From contig KQ965893.1 of the NCBI GenBank assembly GCA_001574975.1, positions 898-49,120 on the forward strand: a stretch of 48,223 nucleotides of DNA, read 5' to 3'. The notes beneath the pieces are model-generated. The model saw nothing but the letters and a program-made list of their open reading frames with translations. It searched no databases and was not told the origin of the DNA. Shown here in pieces: positions 24,520-35,460 of this stretch (the first letter of the stretch is position 1; every line of letters begins with the position of its first letter). The translations under genes and the position numbers were made by a program. Origin of the DNA: Gonapodya prolifera JEL478. Lineage: Eukaryota; Monoblepharomycota; Monoblepharidomycetes; Monoblepharidales; Gonapodyaceae.

Positions 24520-25108
24520 GTGGTGCTGATCTGACGTCCTTGCGTTTTCGCTCAAAACTGGTTACCTTTATGCGCCCGCGTGATACAGCCGCGGTTTGGA
24601 GGCGGTGTTTCGCCGCCATGAAGGCGATGCTCAGGTTATGCCGAAGCACCTCCCGCCCTGTCTCACATTAATTCCACCCTCTCCCTGCTACTTCGCAGTT
24701 CGGTGGTTGTCGCTCAAAGCCCACCATAAATCATTGTCGGCGCCGGCCGTCGTGACATCAGGATCACCGAAAGAACTTGTGACCACCACCTTTCTGATCA
24801 CCTTTCGGACGTACACGTCTTTGGAGTTCACTTTGATCATTATTTTTTATGTTGTAAGATGATATAAAGTGAGGGGAAAACCTAAAACGACTATGGGGAA
24901 TACTAAATTACAGATCAGAAAACTTTGGGAGAGACGAAGCCAAACCAGCCCACATTCGCAAAAAAATGTCAGTCATTTGGCATATAGCATGTTACGGAAA
25001 GCTCACATACGAATCATCCCATAGCGACAACCACACTCTGGGACCACGAATCGTCACCAAACCCGTCTTGAGCTCCCGGGCATTTTGCTTTACCAGCACC
25101 CCACTCGA
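24520..25108. other. Intergenic
   Basis: Contains the upstream region of the signal-peptide gene and the 3' side of the hypothetical gene that ends near 25109. No further coding signal recognised. Confidence 0.45.
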
Positions 25109-27255
25109 TCACACCCAAATTTTAGCGGTGCTATCCACCAAAACGCCATCTGCACCAACCCACCCAGCCTTGTTGACTTCCCAGGGGAGGCTCCTCACCA
25201 GTGCAAGCAGCTTGTAAGGAACAACATCGACGACGTTGCCAGTACTGGAGGTGGCCGACCAAAATGAAGCCGGGAACGTGAAGTGTTGTCCATCTTTGGT
25301 GTAGTTCTTGCAGGGAGCGGAGGAACATTTAGCGGCGGCCGAGGTGAAAGAGTCGGTACGAGCAAGGGTACGGAAAGAGTTGGTTCGGCGAGGAGGGAGA
25401 GCAGGGACTTTGGCAGAGGTGTGACGACGGGGTAGGGGCGGTGGTAGCACCGGGAGAAGGAAGGCTGCCGGGTCAGTGAACGGATCAGAAACCGTACTTG
25501 TATCCAACAGGGAAGATTGCGTGCCCTGGGATGTGGAGAAGGGAGCATTTTCGCACGGAGAACGACATGAGGTCAAGTGACCCTTCGTGGCTGAAGGCGA
25601 GAGAGGGTTTGTTTGAGTGTTGGTGACACGGAACGAGACTGGTATCCAAACATCACATCACATACCTCTCCGCAGTGTCCGACTGATCCTGGCGTGTCTT
25701 CATAGAGGTGTTTCCGCTCTCAGAATACGACTCGAGGGTCGTCGAGACTGCCAAGGAGGGAAGATCGGCGCACGAGTCATCGAAAATGTGCTTGGCGTTC
25801 TGCTTTGAGCTGTAAGCAATACATGGCAAGAAGAGTAAGGGTGATTGGATTGATATGAGTAAGCAAATCAAAAGGTAAGACTAGCCCACCCCACCGTTTT
25901 GATGTGGAGAGATCAAAGACCTTTCCGAGACAGCCACCTCGACCTTTCCTTGCATTGAAAACCTTCTCTGCAAGAAGACGCTGGATAGCTTCATCGTCGG
26001 TCGAATGGATCGCCATCAATTTCGCCAGCTTCGCGCGGTATCTTTGGGGCATCTTCTTGATGTAACGGAGTGTTTGGCGGAGCAGCGTCCGCTCCTGGAT
26101 GACAGAAAATTAATTGAAGTCTCTCACATTGGACTTGTCTCGTCAGAATGAGAGACTTGGACCCGCTGCAACTCACAGTGCGTCCCTGCAAGTCAAACTG
26201 CTCCCCGGGGCCTCACCGCATCGTGGAGGACGGCTCGGTGAGCATGGGGCGAGTCATGCCGTACCACATCTCTTTCACAGCTTCGATGGACCGGGAGGCG
26301 CCGCTCGATTCTGGGCTACCAATCGACTCGAAGCCGGAGAACTCTGCCAATGGGAGGGATCCACTTTCATAATTCCATTTAACTTTGAAGTTTTATTCTG
26401 CATTTCGGACTACTCCGGGAATGTGTGTTGTGTTTGATTTAAACAAAGCTTCTAACAAAAAAGCAGATTAGTAGTGTAACTGATGGAGTGAGGGTGAAAA
26501 CGAAAGGAAAGAAGTGATGCTTGACTTTGAATGCCGTCAGGGTGCCATGCAATAGTATATGTACAGGGTGCCGACCATGAGACATTACGTGACGACGAAG
26601 CTCAGCCGGATCCGACGTCAATCTCTCCCACACCGCCGCCGAATGAATCTTGAACCAGCTTGGTTCCTTCGGGGTCTTGGGCGATCTCGTCGATCTCGTC
26701 GTCATGCACGGTGGCCGAGCTGTCGACCGCACATGCCGCAAAGATGCCATGGAGAAGGTTGGACGTGTCGTGCGGGAAGGACAAGGTGGACGACGAGACC
26801 GAAAACCTGTCGAAAGGCGTGCGCGAAATGAAGGCGAGGCCGAATGGTATGGACGTTGAGGATGCGAGTATATCCAGTGAGATGGAGTGAGTGAGGGCGG
26901 CAACGTGGAGAGGAATGGCGAGAGTCGTTGGTGTTGGTACAGGAGCCCTCCTTGGAGGTAACGGAGGTGGGAGGATCGATGGTGCTGCCGCAAGAAAAGA
27001 TTCCAACGACGTCGGTGCAATGGGTGCGGACTGTGGTGGACAAGAGAGATCAATAGTCGAACATCGGGAACTGGTTGGGGGAAGCACCAGTCCATCAGTC
27101 TTGGCCAAAAGAGGAGAACGTCTCAGTTGGGATGGTGGGGCCAGTTCTAGGAGTTGCGAGTCCGAAGAAGCATCAGTGCGGCGTGGAGGAGGAGATGGAG
27201 GACGAGCGTTCATGTAAGGGAAGCCTTTGTGGATCGACGGGACCGTGAGAAACAT
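25109..27255 (-). CDS. Hypothetical multi-exon protein sharing modules with its right-hand neighbour
   Basis: ATG at 27253-27255 opens a proline-rich frame to about 26602 with a segment FDRFSVSSSTLSF then TSNLLHGIFAACAV (module X). Further exons include about 26370-26210 (IEAVKEMWYGMTRPMLTEP) and 26094-25920 (ERTLLRQTLRYIKKMPQRYR, module Y). Later ones are about 25810-25668 and 25600-25109, the last ending WVGADGVLVDSTAKIWV. A conserved phase-0 intron precedes ERTLL here and DRTVF in the neighbour. I do not recognise the family. Exon joins are only partly resolved, and it may be more than one gene. Low-complexity Ser/Pro tracts limit confidence. Confidence 0.38.
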
Positions 27256-27316
27256 CGCTATCGACGAAAGGCAGACTGGAGAGGCGAGGGAGGTCCCAGA
27301 TGAGATGGACAGCTCC

Positions 27317-28242
27317 CTAGGGTGATGGGAATTTTAGATTTTTGACATCAATCGGAGGAATTGAAACTTGAACAAACATGGTCCCGCATTTCGCGATGAC
27401 GATTACGGGAATATCGTCATCAGTGGTCACTTGCTCCATTGCGGGACAGAGCGCGGCGAGAACCTCGTGTAGAAGGGATGTGGGGTCGAGGGTCCAGGGG
27501 TCGACGGCGAAGAGGAAGTGATCACCCTTCTCCCTCATGCCAGCCCTGTGAGGGAATGAAGGAGAAGGAGAGAATCGACGATTGATGTAGTAAGATGTTT
27601 GAACCAAGAATACCCGTAAGGCAATTACATATGGCAACGTACCACTTTGAGAGCTCTCGAACGGCTTCTTTGATCTTTCGACTCCACCCACCCCTCCCCC
27701 TCTTCGTGCGTAATACTTTCGCAGTGTCGAAGCGCTGGGCTGGGAGATCCTCCACGGAGTCGTTTCTCTTCACTTTGCTCAACCTCGTACGGATCTTACG
27801 AGGGGCCTTCGTGAAGCAATGCAGGGCACGGCGGAAGACTGTCCGATCCTGTGAGGATGGAACGGATAATATCAGTCAAGGTAATCGCTGTAGTGAAGCA
27901 ATGTCCTCGTCTCTGGAAAGGACGACTCACCGTACTCCCCATCACGCCGATCACCTTGCCGCTGACTTCGTCATAGATCAGATTCTTCTTGAGAACTGGG
28001 TGAGTGATGTCGTAGAGCCAGTCGATGACGCCCTGGAACACTCGAGCAATGGGGCTCATCGCGAATCCATCTGCGACGAGGGATTCTTCTGCGGGCATCG
28101 ACGGAAGTTGGGGGTGGGCGGGTTGTAGGGTATTCAGTGGGCCGATGGCAGCGGTGCGAATGCCGCGAGTGCGCTGGCGGGAGAAGTGCGGCGAGATGCA
28201 GGAGACACTTCGCAAGTTGCCGGCGAAGGGTGAGGCAGCCAC
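27317..28242 (-). CDS. Hypothetical protein, three exons, related to its left-hand neighbour
   Basis: Exons 28242-27931, 27848-27643 and 27545-27317 join in phase (249 codons counted from a GTG, as no ATG is in frame; the true start may be an unseen upstream exon). The N-terminal stretch is Arg/Ser-rich without acids (GNLRSVSCISPHFSRQRTRG), like a mitochondrial presequence. It then has VFQGVIDWLYDITHPVLKKN and DRTVFRRALHCFTKAPRKIR (module Y), a basic segment, and FLFAVDPWTLDPTSLLHEVL (module X) with IPVIVIAKCG. Module order is Y-X here and X-Y in the gene at 25109-27255. Function unknown. It is divergent from PUF6, starting about 180 bp away. Confidence 0.42.
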
Positions 28243-28418
28243 GGGCAGCCGGATTGGTCACCATCACTTTGGCGAGTGGGTGTGGAAATAGAGGAGTTTG
28301 GGTGGGAATTCGACAGGAATCGTCGAAATAAAGTGAAACAGTTTGAATACCGTGACTGTGGCCTCGGCGTGCCCTTGCTGCAACACTTTCTCCTTTCCAC
28401 TTCTAAACCCATCTTCAA

Positions 28419-31299
28419 ATGCCGAAACCCGCGAAAAAACTCTCGTCCGACGCAGCAGCAACTCGAGAGAAGAAGGTCCCCCATCAAAGCTCGTCAAAGC
28501 CCCCGAAAGCTCCTGCACGTCGAGCAGCACCTGCCGTGAGCCGTCCGCCACCTTCGAAACGCGAGGAAGAGTCGGATGACGAATCCAACGACGAGATGGA
28601 GTGGTCCGATGGCGAGAATGAGCGGGATGGGGACTGGAGCGACGTGGAGAGCGACGGAAGTGATGGTGTTCAGGCTGGCGAAAAGAGGGCACGGGAGGAC
28701 GATGACGACGAGAGTGGAGACGAGGATGAAGACGGCGCGGAGATCAACAGGGAGGCGAAGAAAGTGAAGAGGGAGCCTGGAGGTGAGCTTGCGGAGCGAG
28801 GTACTCGTTGCCAGATTTCGAACTGCAGTACCCATTCCCTCTGTTCCCATTCGAACATCAAAGAATCTGCCGCAGCGAACGCAGCGGCTAAACAAGAGCG
28901 CCGCGAGCTGAAACGATCTCGCCAGGCCGCCAAGCTTGCTGCAAAGACCAAGCCAGCACCCGGAAAGAGCGCGGATCAAGCGAAACAGGAGAAGCTTACT
29001 CTCGAGACACTGGACCACGCCAAGAAACTCTGGGAGGAAGTGCGGAGGCGAAACCAGAAGGAGAAGGATTTGAAAAAGGGAAAGACGATGGGTGGGGATA
29101 ATGGGAACTGGAAGCAGGAGAAGGCCACAAAGGTCAGAGAGCTGTGGGCCCTTGTCAAAGGGTACGTTTGTCAGGTGAGCGATGTCATTGATTCTCGTTA
29201 TAGGCAACGCGATGTGAACAAAGCGCCCGTCGTGAATAACGACGAAGCTTTCTACCTCCCACTCGACCTCCCGAATCATTCAATCCCTGCTTAAACACGG
29301 GACAGTCGACGTTCGTGAGGGTGTTGGTGCCGAACTCCTTAGTGGACGGGCCCCTCCCGCCAACACTTCCACGAAAAGCAGCACCAAAACCCAGCCCGCC
29401 CAGGGATTCGTGGAACTTGCAAAGACACCGTACGGCAAGTTCCTGGCCGTCAAGGTGGCCGCGTACTGGTGAGCTCGCGCTTTTGAATTTTAACTCCTCG
29501 CTGGAACCATATCCTCACCGCGTGACCACGACGTCTCCTTCACACACAAGCCCCAAACTCCGTCCCACTCTCCTTGCCGCGCTTTTGCACCCGCAACCTG
29601 GTCTCCCCCGCCTCCTTCGCCATCAACACGCCTCTTACGTCGTTGAAGAGTTCTACGCCCGCTACGCGACCGCGGCCCAAAGGGACGAGATGCTCGCCCG
29701 TTTCTACGGGCACGACTACCTTGCAGCTCTGCAACTCGAAGGCGCGGTCACGGGCGGGTGGAAGGAAAATGCGCAGGGGGGTGGAAAGACCGCGCGGAGG
29801 GGGGATATGAAGGCCGTCATGGCTACGTTGGCACCTGCCAGGCGGACCTTGGTGATGACCGCCGTGCGAGGTCACATTGACACCCTTCTCCTCAAAACGC
29901 CAACGCTCACGAACCTTACCATCGCTCACCGACTGACCGCAGACTACCTCGAATGCTTTGGGCTTGACTTCACGCCGTGCCCAGGTGCCCAACCGATACC
30001 CATAACGGATCTCGAACCTCTGTCTGTCATCCACCCTTTCCTGGACTCCCTCACCCCGCATCTTCTCCACATTCTGCACACCCCACACGGATCTCTCGCC
30101 GTCCGCCTGTGCCTCCTCTACGGCACTGCTCGCCACCGCAAGAAGATGCTACGAAGTCTTCGAGGCCACGTGCGCAACATTGCAGCCGACAAGCACGGCG
30201 CCGAGGTGCTCATCGGCGCCATGGAATGCGTGGACGATACGGTGCTCCTCTCCAAGATGATTTGCGGGGAGATCGAGAAAGGTCCAGGAGCGGTGGGAGA
30301 CGACGCGGGTGAGGACAACGTGGACCGCATCGAGACTACCCCCGCGGAGCCTGTACCACTGCCCGACGGTACGGCCATGAAAAAGACGGCGGATCTCATT
30401 CTACTTCCCTCTGGCGTGACGCTACTCCTTCACGTGTTGAGTCCGAGGAACCCAAAGTACAGCGACAAGCCATTCCTGGAGTCTCTGGAGCGTCTTGACC
30501 CTATCCGCGCGGCCACGTCAAAGAAAGAGAATTCGGTGCGGTGGAAGGAGATGTGCAAGGTAGTGGCGCCAAGGTTGGCGGAAGGGTTGGTGGAGGGAGG
30601 ATCGACAAGGTTGAACCAAATCGCGAGGTCCAAGTCGAAGCATGTTGTTGTGGAGCTCCTCAAGAGTAGTGATGGTGAGTTTTTCGCGGCATGCATGTTA
30701 TCATAGGTACTCAGTAACCGTTCCTTTGGGCAATTACCACTGTAGCCACGTTTGACAAACTCCCCATTCTCAGAATGATTGCTCTGCTCGCCATGCCCGC
30801 ACCTCCAACCAAACTTCCGCCACCTCCCGGAACTGACCCGTCTCTCGATCTTACTACGCCACCTCTCCTCCATCGTGTTGCCCAGAGCCTCTTGAAGGAC
30901 TTGATTGTGGCGTCCCCCCTTCCTGGAGTACCTGCTGACTCACCAGAGACCTTCCCTCAGCTCATGTTGCAAGCGCTGGCGCCGAACATGCCAGCGTGGA
31001 TCAAGTTGTTCTCGACGGAGCCCAGGTTCTCCAGTGGGGCAGCGTTCATTGTGGTTTCGATGCTGGAGTGTGGCGACGCCGAAATTGTTCGAGGTTTGAA
31101 GGAGGCGAGCGGGAGCGTCAAGGAGGTAAAAGATGCGGTGAAGAAGTGGAGGAAGAAGGAGGGGGCTCCTAGTAGTGATGGAATTGAAAAGCCGGCTGCT
31201 CGGGGCGCAAGCAAGCAAGGTGGTAAAACGGGGAAGAGAGCAATACAGCGAACTCCAGGTTTGACTGGAATTGAAATCTTGTTTTCTAAGTTGGAATGA
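28419..31299 (+). CDS. PUF6: PUF6/KIAA0020-type Pumilio-repeat protein with CPL domain
   Basis: Nucleolar RNA-binding protein family (yeast Puf6, human PUM3) acting in large-subunit ribosome biogenesis and, in yeast, ASH1 mRNA repression. Five exons (28419-28782, 28864-29174, 29248-29468, 29551-30674, 30746-31299) give 857 aa. The first 200 residues are charged: Lys-rich, then long acidic runs and a KRAREDDDD nuclear-type signal. A family helix (LDHAKKLWEEVRRRNQKEK) follows, then degenerate Puf repeats (STSRIIQSLLKHGTVDVRE; TPYGKFLAVKVAAY; HASYVVEEFY; AADKHGAEVLIGAMECVDD) and the C-terminal CPL region with HGSLAVRLCLLYG and LLHVLSPRNPKY. A basic tail closes it. It is longer than the yeast protein (656) because of inserts and tails. 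Confidence 0.9.
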
Positions 31300-31453
31300 G
31301 TCGGTAAGATACAATACATTGTTACAAGAATCTCGACATTATATACCGAATCTAAACAGAACGCTGGTTTGGGCCTGTTTGTGGGATGAGTGGGGCGATT
31401 GACACCTATAATTCACATCTGCTATTATTTTGTAAAGTGAGGCGAAATACAAG

Positions 31454-31915
31454 TCACAGCAGCGACATCGTCTCCTCGTGGAGTGTGATTCCAACTCTCA
31501 CCCTCGCACTTGCGTCGATAAGTTCCACGCTGTGCTTTATGAGCACCTCCTCGCCCTCTTCTGGCGCAGTGAATACTAGCAGCCAAATCAGGTCCTGCTC
31601 CACTGTGGGCAAATCGTGCGGCGTCTGCTCGCCTCCCTCGGCAAGCGAATCCGCCGGCGTCAAAAAGTAGCTCATGTGGACGACGGCACGGCGGGCGTAC
31701 GCGTCAACAATGATACTGTGAATAATGCGACTTGACGTCGAAGTAAGATAGCGCCCCGTGGAAGCAAGATGGGCGGCAAACTGGGCATTTGTCATCCGAT
31801 CATGCTCCCGGGTTCTGTCGAACCAAATGGGCGTGGCCCCAAGTGTGGACGGCAGATGGGTGGCGGATTGAAAGGAGTTGCGCGACCCTGGATGGCTGGG
31901 CGTGGATGCTGGCAA
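31454..31915 (-). CDS. Small NTF2-like/SnoaL-like protein, start uncertain
   Basis: About 150 codons. An N-terminal helix region (TREHDRMTNAQFAAHLAS) is followed by strands RIIHSIIVDAYARRAVVHMS, DLIWLLVFTAPEEG and IKHSVELIDA, the alpha-then-beta pattern of the NTF2-like fold used by many small fungal enzymes and binding proteins. The frame is open upstream but has no ATG before Met40 (codon at 31796-31798), so a first exon further right probably supplies the start. Function cannot be deduced. It is convergent with PUF6, 154 bp apart. Confidence 0.55.
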   Translation of the reverse strand: MPASTPSHPGSRNSFQSATHLPSTLGATPIWFDRTREHDRMTNAQFAAHLASTGRYLTSTSSRIIHSIIVDAYARRAVVHMSYFLTPADSLAEGGEQTPHDLPTVEQDLIWLLVFTAPEEGEEVLIKHSVELIDASARVRVGITLHEETMSLL

Positions 31916-32157
31916 GGGATTGCATGCGCAAGTAGAGCGGAGATGGTTGTGGTGACTTGGACGTGATTGTGGACCATCGAGGGAGCTGCGGTTGAAATTG
32001 TGGTTCAGATAGGAGCAGTGGCTGTCAGAACAAGAATACCCGTCAATGGACGGATGTGAACGTTTTAGTGTATCAGTCTATTCAAGTCAACCAGCCAAGA
32101 TATTTGGCCACAAGACACAAACTTCTTTAGTGACTCCAACGACCTCGTCTCCTTTAA
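31916..32157. other. Intergenic, likely first exon or promoter of the NTF2-like gene
   Basis: An ATG-containing minus frame (31977) precedes the NTF2-like ORF in another frame and may supply its start by splicing; no clear donor and acceptor pair was fixed. Confidence 0.3.
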
Positions 32158-32276
32158 GTGGCGAGCGGGAGAGATGGAGAGTGGGAGAGATGGAGAAGGC
32201 GAGAGACGGAGAGACGGAGAGCGGAAGAGAGGGAGCGGGAGAGAGGGAGAAGGCGAGAGAGGGAGAGATGGAGAGC
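32158..32276 (+). repeat. GAGA-type purine minisatellite
   Basis: Imperfect tandem array of GGGAGAGATGGAGA and GAGAGACGGAGAG units over about 120 bp, strongly purine-biased on the plus strand. Not part of any recognised gene. Confidence 0.9.
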
Positions 32277-33040
32277 TGTAGTTTCTTCTGTATCATAGAA
32301 CCTCTAATCGCTGCTGCCAAGGTGGGGACTCTGAACCTGACTCGTGGTGACCTTGGCGTTCGCAGCATAATACACCATCAGAGACTCCCCCTTTCTTGAC
32401 CGCTGTTAAAGTTCTATCTCTGAACTCCGTCCCTTTCCGCCTTTTTTGTTGGATGCCCGCCACCGATTCAACGTGTGACTACTACTTACGTCTTTAGATC
32501 TATGAACCTCAAACACTCATCGTTCAAGGAGAAGTTCGACTGGGTGAAAGATTTGCAATGTGCAACAATTCCGACACTTCGGTGGTGTACTGCAAAGGGT
32601 ATGATGGTTGTGAAGTGAAGTGAGAGTTGAGAGAGGTGCGGAGGTGAAGAAGAGGACGGCGCAGACAACCGGGGATTAGATTTCACCGAGGGAGTGTGGG
32701 GTGTGGAGTGAAGTTAAAAGCAGGACGTCGCTATGCATCGCCTCATGTATGCCCTTTTATCTGGACAAATGATGTCTGCATCGTCTCCGCTTCCCGAGCG
32801 CTGCTCTTCCCGTTCCCCAACCACCCAATGCAAGCAAGGATGCTAACGACACCCGTCACGTTGGCGCAAATTTACCTGTGTACACTAGACATTCGGATCA
32901 CAGACGCGTGTCTCCCTTTGAGTGGGTAGATGCATGCTGTGTTACGTACAATTTCGCTACGTCCACCACTTCACAACAATAAGCAAGAATCCAATGTCCA
33001 CACATTCGCATCAAATGCTCATGTCACACCAAAGCTAAGT
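32277..33040. other. No gene recognised
   Basis: Short ORFs only; nothing with family resemblance. Confidence 0.5.
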
Positions 33041-33063
33041 GGGGGGGGGGGGGGGGAGGGGGG
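33041..33063 (+). repeat. Poly-G tract
   Basis: Sixteen consecutive G, one A, then six G. Length is likely unreliable in the assembly. Confidence 0.9.
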
Positions 33064-33197
33064 TTGATGATTTCGGTGGGTTTGAAATCTGTCAAGCCAC
33101 CCATATATTCGTCAGAGCCGGTGTCAGTACCCCAAAACACATGCCAGACGTGGTAACAACCTCATGCAAAGCACAAACTCACCCGTCCCAACCTTTC

Positions 33198-34010
33198 TTA
33201 CTGCCCTCGCCGTCCTTCGTGCGCGATACAGCACAGCAAGCCCAGCCTCACTAGGAGTAGCCCACCGATGCCGCCCACAACACCACCAATGAGAGCAGAT
33301 CGGTTTGAGGTGGGCTCCGGTGCAGGGACCGGAGGCGGTCGTGGAGGGCAGGTTGGGTCTATGGGAAGCTGGTGTAGGGGGTAGCACGTGGACGTATTGG
33401 TGCAAGTGTACAGGCCGGGATTACCCGGACCAAGGTTGCAAGCAAAGCTGTAGTTGTTCGCTTTGTTCTCTAGGAGACCGTCAATGTTTCCGGAAAAGTT
33501 GTTGTTGTATAGTTCAATGAGACGGAACTTATTTAACTGCAGACTTAGCCACTCCAGGTCGACGAGCTTGTCCAGCGGAGGAATTGTTCCCGAAAACCGG
33601 TTGCTCGCAAGGCTAACACCACGGAGTTTGGTGAGGTTAGCCAACCAAGACACCTCCCCAGTTACGTTCCCTAATCCGAGCGAAAGAGACTTGATCTCCG
33701 ACACACCGCTAAAGTCCGAAACGACAATTCCCTTAAAGTCCAAAGCTGGCCATATTCCGGCGGCCGTAACTCGGCCGTTTGTGCACCCGAAACAAAGTGG
33801 CCCCGCACACGGCCCATCGAGCACATTCTGACCCGCGCCTGTGTTGGTACAGCAGTTTCCTTTCGTCCATGTCATGATATGCGACAAGTTTGCGCGCTCG
33901 AACAGAGATTCAAAGGGCCGACAGTCGTCCGCCATTGTCTGGGCATCTGTCGGACGTATAGAAACAACGATGGCAGAGATACATACAAGGAGAATGATGG
34001 GCGCGCGCAT
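33198..34010 (-). CDS. Leucine-rich-repeat single-pass membrane protein
   Basis: Starting at the ATG 34008-34010, because a signal peptide follows at once (MRAPIILLVCISAIVVSIRP; the frame is open further upstream), 270 aa. Order: a Cys-containing N-terminal cap (CCTNTG, CAGPLCFGC), LRRs of the plant-like extracellular type (IKSLSLGLGNVTGEVSWLAN; LRGVSLASNRFSGTIPPLDK; LEWLSLQLNKF), a short repeat (LIELYNNNFSGNIDG), a Cys-rich exit cap, a proline linker, a transmembrane helix (ALIGGVVGGIGGLLLVRLGL) and a very short cytosolic tail. One repeat is about 17 residues short, suggesting an internal deletion. No kinase domain follows, so it resembles a receptor-like protein or adhesin without signalling domain. 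Ligand unknown. Confidence 0.78.
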   Translation of the reverse strand: MRAPIILLVCISAIVVSIRPTDAQTMADDCRPFESLFERANLSHIMTWTKGNCCTNTGAGQNVLDGPCAGPLCFGCTNGRVTAAGIWPALDFKGIVVSDFSGVSEIKSLSLGLGNVTGEVSWLANLTKLRGVSLASNRFSGTIPPLDKLVDLEWLSLQLNKFRLIELYNNNFSGNIDGLLENKANNYSFACNLGPGNPGLYTCTNTSTCYPLHQLPIDPTCPPRPPPVPAPEPTSNRSALIGGVVGGIGGLLLVRLGLLCCIAHEGRRGQ

Positions 34011-34095
34011 CCTGGGTGAGGACGAACGTGCTTGGACGCGCGGCACGTTCCAATTTGGAAAGTTGCCCAACTGCTGTGCCACTTTACTTACGGAA

Positions 34096-34245
34096 TTAGT
34101 TCGCCACAGAGATCACTCGGTAGATCCCCTCAAACTCCGTGGCGAACTGATTTGAGGAGCTGCCTTGGGCTGGATTCAGGCCCCCCTCATTTAGTTTGCC
34201 ACGGAGATTTGGGGGGTCACTCGACTCTTCTCTGTGGCAAACTAA
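34096..34245. mobile_element. MITE-like element with four related inverted arms
   Basis: TTAGTTCGCCACAGAG (34096-34111) pairs with CTCCGTGGCGAACTGA (34135-34150); TTAGTTTGCCACGGAG (34191-34206) pairs with CTCTGTGGCAAACTAA (34230-34245). All four arms fit TTAGTTYGCCACRGAG or its complement, giving two hairpins in tandem or one 150-bp element with nested ends. No coding capacity. Non-autonomous transposon ends are the likely explanation. Confidence 0.65.
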
Positions 34246-34270
34246 TCAGGGATCCCTGCGGACCAATAAG

Positions 34271-34789
34271 GGCGCGTTCGGTAGCTGGTATTAGAATACT
34301 GTGGTATTGGTATTGGGTTTGGGAATCGAACGCGGGTGGTATCGGTGGTTTTGCGTAGTTTCGGTAACCTTTGGCCGGTTTGAAATCAAAATACATGGAC
34401 CGTAGATTTCTCGAGAATTACGACCGATTTCGTCTCGATCCACTCGTTGGAACTCCGAATGAACTCAGATCGCTCCACACTTGGGGAATCGGAGGGTTGG
34501 CGGTTGCGTTGGTAGCGGCGCACCTCTTGAAGCGCCGTAAACGCACCTTGAAACTGAGGAAAAGTCGACAAAATCCTCAATACAGTGGGGACGAGTACAC
34601 TAGGCATCTGATTGATGGGCACAGTGCCGTTTTCCATCATACGGCAAGAATGGACAAAGCCGTGTTTCACCGGCTCATGGACATTTTGAAGCGACCAAAT
34701 TTGGATGGAGAAGAGTTGGAAGATGGGCGGAGAATTAGCGTGGAACAACAGGTGCTCATGTTTTTGCAATGGGTGGGATCGAACACTCT
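34271..34789 (+). mobile_element. PIF/Harbinger-type transposase N-terminal fragment
   Basis: ORF from ATG 34395 to 34793. A basic segment (LLKRRKRTLKLRKSR) leads to RMDKAVFHRLMDILKRP, then GRRISVEQQVLMFLQWVGSN, the helical N-terminal region of Harbinger transposases that precedes the DDE nuclease domain. The sequence stops exactly where that region normally continues (VGxNxxxR). The next bases, TGTAGTAGGG, look like the start of an LTR, so the gene is probably interrupted. Upstream, GGCGCGTTCGGTAGC at 34271 resembles Harbinger termini, with a short inverted CGAACGCG at 34327-34334. No DDE domain is present, so the copy is inactive. Confidence 0.7.
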
Positions 34790-34890
34790 GTAGTAGGGTT
34801 ACTACGGGGTTAGTCACAAGGGTAAGATTAGATTGAGTTAGGAATAGCTCTGTTGTTCGTCTAATACATGTGCTTTATATTGACCGGCTC
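34789..34890 (+). repeat. Possible LTR (start only)
   Basis: Begins TGTAGTAGGGTTACTACGGG at the point where the Harbinger frame is lost. It contains a pyrimidine/AT stretch typical of copia-like LTRs (CTCTGTTGTTCGTCTAATAC). The 3' limit and any internal element are not identified. Confidence 0.28.
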
Positions 34891-35460
34891 CGAGGGCTAC
34901 TGTGGTTACGACGCCTTCCGGCGCCACCAACGCCAACCTGTCGGCCCGATCCCTGGCGGACTGTAATAGTTCCGCCACACCTCCCCCACCCTTGAAGCTG
35001 ATGTCCTCATCAGGCGTGGAGTAGTTAGCACAAGTAATGATGAATCGCACTTCACAATTCATCTTGTCTTCGGATGCTTTGGGACGCACCCGGGACGTGG
35101 GAAAACCTTTCTGCGGCTTTCTGGCCCTTTTCAATTCGATTCTTTTGCGGCAGGAAAACACCCATATCCCATCAAGGGAAAGTCAACATTTAAACTGTTT
35201 TCAACTCAAAACCCTTGTCCACTCGTCGACAGTCCAAAGACGCCTAGCCTTCGACTTTAAATGTCTTCAAGAGCTCTGCATTCTTCCCTCACCCCCCTCC
35301 CTCAAGAGTCTGGCGCCCACAAGCCTCGCAATATTAGTGATTTAACGTGGCGGGGCGAACGACGAAGATTTTCCGAGTCACCTGAGCTCTGGGATCTTTC
35401 CAAAGTATGTATGAGCTCAATGGTGCGATTCATAGCAAAGGGTTAGAAGGAATACCAGTC
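34891..35460. other. Unassigned, possibly transposon-derived
   Basis: A 107-codon minus-strand frame (34838-35161) with a Gly-rich segment and short plus-strand frames; none recognised. It lies between the probable LTR and the coiled-coil ORF. Confidence 0.3.
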
